A stretch of 64,000 bases of DNA from Thiorhodovibrio winogradskyi (GTDB taxonomy: Bacteria; Pseudomonadota; Gammaproteobacteria; Chromatiales; Chromatiaceae). The notes below the pieces were generated by a model, which had not been told where the DNA came from, made no database searches, and saw only the letters and a program-made list of their open reading frames with translations. Made by a program: the position numbers and the translations under genes. The stretch spans positions 1,437,531 through 1,501,530 of the forward strand of contig NZ_CP121472.1 of the NCBI RefSeq assembly GCF_036208045.1, written 5' to 3'. Shown here piece after piece: positions 59,307 through 64,000 of this stretch; position 1 is the first letter of the stretch; each line of letters opens with the position of its first letter.

Positions 59307-62300
59307 GCGGATGCTTCTTTACTTGGGTTGACGGATGGGGTCTCCGCGATCAGCGGCAGCCAGGTGCGCAGCATGGTTCGCAGACGCAGTGGGTTGATGG
59401 GTTTGGTCAGATAGCCGTTCATGCCGGCATCCAAACAGCGCTCGCGGTCGCCCTGCATGGCGTGGGCGGTCATGGCGATGATGGGAATCTCGCGCGGCAG
59501 GCTTCCGTCCATGGTGGCACGGATACGGCGCGCGGCCTCAAGGCCGTCGAGTTCCGGCATCTGCACATCCATCAGCACCAGATCGAAGGGCTGGTCGCGG
59601 AGGGCCGCGAGCACCTCGTATCCGGTGGCGACAACTGTGGCGCCGAGGCCGAAGCCTTTGAGGATGCCGAGAGCGACCTGTTGATTGATTGTGTTATCCT
59701 CGGCCAACAGGATGCGCGCCGCGCGCGCGGCGAAGGGCTGGGAATCCGTCCCCGGTTCAGTTCCCGATCCTATTCCCAAATCAGCTCCCAAATCAGCTCC
59801 CAAATCAATTCCCACATCAGCTGCTGAATCACTCCCGGGACTGGCTGACGCCGCAGTGGGACTGGCATCGGGAGCTTGGCCCAGCAATTGGACCAGCGCC
59901 TCTTGCATGGCGCTCAGACGGATGGGTTTGCTCAGCAGGAGGGTGCCGGGCGGCAAGTCCGCGGCGGCCAACTGGGTGTTGAAGGTGCTGAGCAGCACCA
60001 GAGGCATGTGGGCAAAGCGCGTGTCGGTGCGCAGGGCGCGCGCCAGGGCCAGGCCGTCCATGCCTGGCAGGCGCTGGTCGATCACGGCCAGTTGGTAGGG
60101 CTTGTCTGCCTCCAACGCCTGGTAACAGGCCGTCAGCGCGCCCGGAGCGTCGCGGGCGATCTTGGGCGCCAGGCCCCTGGCGGCCAGGTGGGTGTCGAGC
60201 ACATCGCACAGGCTATCATTGTGAGCGACGATCAGTGCCGGTAAATCCAGGGGCAAGGCGGGGGGCGCGCTCTTGGCGCTCTCCAGGCAATCAAGCGGCA
60301 GGGTTAGCCAAAACTCCGAGCCCTGACCCGGTGCGCTGGTCACGCCGATCTCCCCGCCCATGAGTTCGACCAACTGGCGCGAAATCGCCAGACCAAGACC
60401 CGTGCCGCCATATTGCCGAGTGGTAGAAGCATCCACCTGGCTGAATTTCTGAAACAGCCGGTCGAGTTTTGCCGCCGGAATACCAATGCCGGTGTCGCGC
60501 ACCACCATGCGCAGGCGCACCCTGCCAGGGGTTGCCGCCTGGGGTTCGGTCAGGGGTTCGGCCAGGGTAATTAGCACGGCAACCTCGCCCTCATGGGTGA
60601 ACTTGATGGCATTACCGGCCAGGTTGAGCAGGATCTGACGCAAGCGCCCGGGATCGCCCCGCAGCTGCACGGGAACATCGGGGGCGGCGGAGCAGATCAA
60701 CTCCAGCCCTTTGTCCGCGGCGCGCAGAGCCAGAGTGGCGGTGACGGCATCCAAGAGTGCATGCAGATCGAACGCCAGGCTTTCCAGTTCGATTTGACCG
60801 GCTTCAATCTTGGAGAGATCCAGAATGTCGTTGATCAGTCCCACCAGGCTCTCGCCGCTGGACTGAATGGTGTCGACATAGGCGCGTTGTCGCTCGTCCA
60901 ATTCGGTGTCGAGTAGCAGATGGGTCATGCCAATGACGCCATTCATGGGGGTACGGATTTCGTGGCTCATGTTGGCGAGGAACTCGCTTTTCGCCTGGTT
61001 GGCCTGGCGCGCCAGCGCCACGGCCAGATCGAGCTCAATGGTCTTGCATTCCAACTCCTGGGCATAGGCAGCGAGTTTGGCCTCGGCCGCTTTGCGCTCG
61101 GAAATGTCCTCGAACACCGTGACCGCGCCAACATAGCGCCCTTCCGGCAGCAGCGGTCGACTGATCACCAACACATCGATCAAGCGCCCATCGGCGTGGC
61201 GAAAGCGGGTTTCCTCGCGGTATTCGCGCCCGGCGCGCACCGCCGTGACGATGGGACAGGTCGCGCTGGAGGTAAAGGCGTTGTCCTGGTGGCGATGGAA
61301 GAGGTCATGGGCCCCCTGGCCGATCACGGCCGGCTCGGCGTAGCCCAGCAGCTCGCGACCATAGGGGTTGATGCTGAGAACACGCTCCTCGCCATCGGTC
61401 AGATAGAGCCCCTGGCCCATGGTGTCGGCGATGACTTTGAGCCGGTTGCGCTCATCGAGACGCGCTTCGAGCGCCCGCAGCAGCAGCCACAGGACAATGA
61501 ACAGCGTTGCCAATCCAGCCACCATGCCGAGCAGACGCAGGTGAAAGGCCCGGTCAAGCGCGCGGAACTCAGGCTCCTCGACATAGGCCACTAGCAAACC
61601 AACCTGACGTTGCCCCGGATCAAACACCGGGGTGCGCAGCACCGCATAGTCGCGCCCCTGCGCGCGCAGACGGAAGGCGCCCTCGCGGCCCTGTTCCAGA
61701 TGATCGAGACATTCAGGCTGGTCACGCAGGGCCGCGAGCACTGGCCCCATGAAGTCCGGCAGGGGCGGCGGCGAATCCGGGCGCAGGCGGTGGGGGTCCT
61801 CGATCAGAAACCGCGCCGAGGCTGGCCAGGGTTCGTAGAGACTTTGCTGTTCGTCAAACAGGATGGCGCGTTGACGCTCTGTATCCAAGAGCAACTGGAA
61901 CACATAGGTCGGCATCAGCGCCTGCAATTCCTCCATCAGCACCTTGAATGGCAGGCTAAGTTCGACGCTGCCCAGATGCCTGCCCCGCGCGTCGAGAATG
62001 GGATAGACGCTGCGATAGCCTGAGACCACCCGGCCCACTTCAAACCCGAAAACCGGTTTTAGCTCGGTATTGACAAGGCGAATGGAGTCACGCGCATCAA
62101 GCAAATTATCGCCAAAGCGCGCCGGATGATGGAAGCGCAGCAGGCTGTCGCCATTAGGGCGATGAAAATGAAATTGGCGCAGGCCGCGTTCGACCATGCG
62201 TTCGTAAGCTGGGCTCAGGTGCCGGAAAAGTTGCAGACGGGCGAGGTCGATCCGCGCCGGATCGCTCGTCGCCTGGAGCAGCTCCAGGGTGCGCGGTTGA

Positions 62301-62536
62301 TCGACATATTCCTCGAAATAGGTCGCGACACTGTTGCGCTGCAGGGTCTGGGTTGCCCGCCAGCTCACGTGCAGTGTCAGCAAATCGCGCTCCAGCAGGC
62401 TCGCAACCGCGCGGTCGCGTTCGCTGGCCAGAATGGCGGTGGCGAGTAGCCCCAAGGGCACCACGGCGCCAATCAGCAACGCCAGTCCCTGGCGGCGACG
62501 GGCGCCGGCCGAGCGCGACCAGGGCACCTGCGTCAT
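59303..62536 (-). CDS. Membrane hybrid kinase, sensor-PAS-HK-REC-REC
   Basis: Protein of 1077 residues. Helix 1 at about 16-36 ([20 protein letters not shown]), a large periplasmic sensor to about 330 ([40 protein letters not shown]), helix 2 ([20 protein letters not shown]), PAS with [20 protein letters not shown], then HisKA ([15 protein letters not shown]) and the ATPase. Receiver 1 has the Asp ([13 protein letters not shown]) and Lys (LLSKPIR), but the acidic pair is AH (LIVAHND). Receiver 2 is normal ([26 protein letters not shown]). A DLGA repeat linker of 12-bp units joins the two. It overlaps genes on both sides by ATGA. Confidence 0.93.
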   Translation of the reverse strand: MTQVPWSRSAGARRRQGLALLIGAVVPLGLLATAILASERDRAVASLLERDLLTLHVSWRATQTLQRNSVATYFEEYVDQPRTLELLQATSDPARIDLARLQLFRHLSPAYERMVERGLRQFHFHRPNGDSLLRFHHPARFGDNLLDARDSIRLVNTELKPVFGFEVGRVVSGYRSVYPILDARGRHLGSVELSLPFKVLMEELQALMPTYVFQLLLDTERQRAILFDEQQSLYEPWPASARFLIEDPHRLRPDSPPPLPDFMGPVLAALRDQPECLDHLEQGREGAFRLRAQGRDYAVLRTPVFDPGQRQVGLLVAYVEEPEFRALDRAFHLRLLGMVAGLATLFIVLWLLLRALEARLDERNRLKVIADTMGQGLYLTDGEERVLSINPYGRELLGYAEPAVIGQGAHDLFHRHQDNAFTSSATCPIVTAVRAGREYREETRFRHADGRLIDVLVISRPLLPEGRYVGAVTVFEDISERKAAEAKLAAYAQELECKTIELDLAVALARQANQAKSEFLANMSHEIRTPMNGVIGMTHLLLDTELDERQRAYVDTIQSSGESLVGLINDILDLSKIEAGQIELESLAFDLHALLDAVTATLALRAADKGLELICSAAPDVPVQLRGDPGRLRQILLNLAGNAIKFTHEGEVAVLITLAEPLTEPQAATPGRVRLRMVVRDTGIGIPAAKLDRLFQKFSQVDASTTRQYGGTGLGLAISRQLVELMGGEIGVTSAPGQGSEFWLTLPLDCLESAKSAPPALPLDLPALIVAHNDSLCDVLDTHLAARGLAPKIARDAPGALTACYQALEADKPYQLAVIDQRLPGMDGLALARALRTDTRFAHMPLVLLSTFNTQLAAADLPPGTLLLSKPIRLSAMQEALVQLLGQAPDASPTAASASPGSDSAADVGIDLGADLGADLGIGSGTEPGTDSQPFAARAARILLAEDNTINQQVALGILKGFGLGATVVATGYEVLAALRDQPFDLVLMDVQMPELDGLEAARRIRATMDGSLPREIPIIAMTAHAMQGDRERCLDAGMNGYLTKPINPLRLRTMLRTWLPLIAETPSVNPSKEASA
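59772..59831 (-). repeat. 12-bp repeats in the inter-receiver linker
   Basis: Five units of the GCTCCCAAATCA type (59772, 59784, 59796, 59808, 59820; the last one diverged) encode [16 protein letters not shown] between the two receivers of the 1077-residue kinase. Confidence 0.92.
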
Positions 62537-63468
62537 GGCGCGATCCGCTGCAGATAGGGGGCGGAAAAGGCGCGCATGGTCTCGACCTGCTCGAACAGGC
62601 TGGCATCGAAGTCCGTAAAGCCGGCGCGGCCGCTCTGCAAGCGGTCGCGCTGCATGTCTGGCAGCTGCATCAGGGTGGTGCGCAACCGCGCCAGTTCGGC
62701 ATGCGTCAGCCGCTCCAACCGCGCCGCGAGCACAAAGCCGGGCATGGGCTCGGAAGTGGCCAGTACCCGCAGTCCCAGGCCGTGAAAACGCCGCGCCACG
62801 CTGTCCTTGACCCCGCCAAGGGAAAAAAGCTGGCGCAGCACCGCCAGCGCCACTTCATCATGCCCGCCCGCATAGGTTGCCGCGATGGATGCGGGTTCGA
62901 CGCCATGCTCGGCCAGCAGCCAGAAACTGGCGGAGGGGCCGCAGGTCGATTCCGCGCGAGTGAACGCGACCTTGGGTGGTGAGTCAGGGCTGGCGAGCGG
63001 CGCCAGGGATTGCAGGCCATCGACTGGCGCGACCAGCACGCAGCGATAACTCGCCTGGCCATCGGACTCGCGAACACTCACCACAGGTTGCAGCGCGGGC
63101 AGCCGATCACGCGCCAGCAGATAGGGCAAAGGGCCAAGCTCGGCCAGATCGATCTCACCCTGGGCCAGCGCATCAATCAGGCAGGCATGATCGCGACACA
63201 GCCGCATCTCCACTGGGCGCTGGAGCAACTGGGCGAGCAGATCGGCCAGAGGCTGGTTGCGCATCTGGGTTAGGGACGGGTTTTCCAATGGCAGCGGGGC
63301 AAACACCAGCGGCTGCCCAGACGCTTGCTGCCAGAACAGGCCCAAAAGCAGCAACAACCACAGCCAGGTCAGGACTCCTGATGTGCTCCGGTGATCACCC
63401 CGCTGGACCGGCGCCGCCAAGCCTGACCAGAAGGCAATGCAAAGGCCGATAACATTGCGGTTAAACAT
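62533..63468 (-). CDS. PhnD-like periplasmic binding protein
   Basis: Exported protein of about 311 residues (MFNRNVIGLCIAFWSGLAAP... with helix WLWLLLLLGLFWQQASGQPL). Start at 63468 with AGGA 9 bases upstream. The mature sequence fits the phosphonate/phosphite binding family PF12974: LVFAPLPLENPSLTQMRNQP, LAQGEIDLAELGPLPYLLAR, FTRAESTCGPSASFWLLAEH. Members next to kinases include the arsenite sensor AioX, so a receptor role for the kinases is plausible. It lies 11 bases after the regulator gene and overlaps the large kinase by 4 bases. Confidence 0.88.
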   Translation of the reverse strand: MFNRNVIGLCIAFWSGLAAPVQRGDHRSTSGVLTWLWLLLLLGLFWQQASGQPLVFAPLPLENPSLTQMRNQPLADLLAQLLQRPVEMRLCRDHACLIDALAQGEIDLAELGPLPYLLARDRLPALQPVVSVRESDGQASYRCVLVAPVDGLQSLAPLASPDSPPKVAFTRAESTCGPSASFWLLAEHGVEPASIAATYAGGHDEVALAVLRQLFSLGGVKDSVARRFHGLGLRVLATSEPMPGFVLAARLERLTHAELARLRTTLMQLPDMQRDRLQSGRAGFTDFDASLFEQVETMRAFSAPYLQRIAP

Positions 63469-63479
63469 CCTGGATTTTC

Positions 63480-64000
63480 CTAGTGCCCAGTTGTTGCTTG
63501 GCTGCCGAGCGGAGCCAGGGCGGGAGCGACAGCCAGCCATTTGCCAAGCATCGCCGCCACGGCCGCGGGGTCGAGCGGCTTGGCCAGGTAATCATTCATG
63601 CCGGCGGCCAGGCAGCGGTCGCGATCCTCGGGGCGCACGTGCGCGGTCATGGCCACGATGATCAAGGCCGGGCTGGCCGGCGCGAAACCAGTTCCTCGGC
63701 CGCGCAGCCGCTTGGTGGTCTCCAGACCATCGAGTCCCGGCATCTGGATGTCCATCAGCACCAGATCGAAGGCCTCGCGCGTGAGCCTTGCCAGGGCCTC
63801 CTCGCCATCGCTGACCGCCTCGGCCTTGATGCCGAAACGCGCGAGCAACCCCAGTGCGACCTGACGATTGGTTAGATTGTCGTCCACCACCAGCACCCGA
63901 GCATGGGTATCAAGACGCGGCGGTTTCTTGAACAGCTCATCATGGCGGTCGCCTGTCTTCATCCTCGATCCGCGCGCGGATGAGCGCGTGGTTTGGGTTT
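63480..64000 (-). CDS. Receiver domain, probably the C-terminus of a hybrid kinase cut by the window edge
   Basis: The frame is open from the window end at 64000 down to the stop at 63480. An ATG at 63962 would give 160 residues, but its ribosome binding site is poor (GAGG touches the ATG), and the segment KPPRLDTHARVLVVDDNLTN looks like a kinase linker entering a terminal receiver. The receiver is intact: acidic pair in VVDDN, phospho-Asp in DLVLMDIQMPGLDG, Lys in YLAKPLD. The C-terminal tail (APALAPLGSQATTGH) ends 11 bases before the PhnD-like gene. A stand-alone response regulator is the alternative. Confidence 0.8.
   Translation of the reverse strand, partial: TQTTRSSARGSRMKTGDRHDELFKKPPRLDTHARVLVVDDNLTNRQVALGLLARFGIKAEAVSDGEEALARLTREAFDLVLMDIQMPGLDGLETTKRLRGRGTGFAPASPALIIVAMTAHVRPEDRDRCLAAGMNDYLAKPLDPAAVAAMLGKWLAVAPALAPLGSQATTGH

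Noticed and set aside
62533-63468. Phosphonate transport system
   Set aside because: Only the binding protein is present; no PhnC/PhnE-like genes, and the neighbours are kinases, so transport was not called.

Overview
The window reads as chromosomal DNA of a GC-rich gammaproteobacterium. The lipid A export and synthesis order exbB-exbD-msbA-lpxK-kdsB, cytochrome bd with CydX, glnK-amtB behind a TorF-type porin, and the overall protein flavour fit the purple sulfur bacteria (Chromatiaceae and relatives). That placement is an inference from gene content; there is no rRNA or photosynthesis marker here. No tRNA, rRNA or CRISPR array was seen.

Left part (1-25 kb) is a patchwork. After an unknown membrane protein, a tiny coupled membrane peptide and an internally deleted DUF1848 gene, a minus-strand type VI secretion (T6SS) accessory operon runs vgrG1 > DUF2169-pentapeptide fusion > pentapeptide protein. 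VgrG1 carries a very unusual C-terminal extension made of two long heptad-repeat arrays. Then come four plus-strand genes of unknown function (9.5-13.7 kb) and a D,D-carboxypeptidase/endopeptidase. Next is a nickel/cobalt uptake operon, nikK-nikM-nikL-nikQ, with a NikR-like palindrome in front but no ATPase gene. This is followed by genomic scrap: a decayed porin, a copy of a VgrG tail abutting a truncated MFS transporter, a secreted amidohydrolase and a transposase remnant. A second vgrG with a DUF4150 PAAR gene closes the region. No T6SS core (tss) genes are present, so these are orphan vgrG islands.

Middle part (25-48 kb) is mostly housekeeping: the lipid A/KDO operon; peptidoglycan enzymes (L,D-transpeptidase facing an N-acetylmuramoyl-L-alanine amidase); cydA-cydB-cydX; a Glu/Leu-type dehydrogenase; glycogen phosphorylase; yifB > yheS > DUF2939, coupled by ATGA overlaps; and ubiK. 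The torF-glnK-amtB nitrogen operon is preceded by a sigma-54 promoter and two NtrC-like sites, and ends in a strong terminator.

Right part (47.5-64 kb) has an antiporter, a lipoprotein serine hydrolase, an APC permease and an unknown secreted protein. It ends in a tightly overlapped signalling operon of about 11 kb: (hybrid kinase or regulator, entering from beyond the window) > PhnD-like binding protein > hybrid kinase > hybrid kinase > Leu/Ile/Val-type binding protein > PAS hybrid kinase with HPt. There is no permease, so the binding proteins probably act as sensors. Several receiver domains have lost catalytic residues.

A cross-cutting feature is short direct repeats with a 12-bp unit (four codons), found in frame at many gene ends and linkers and also between genes.
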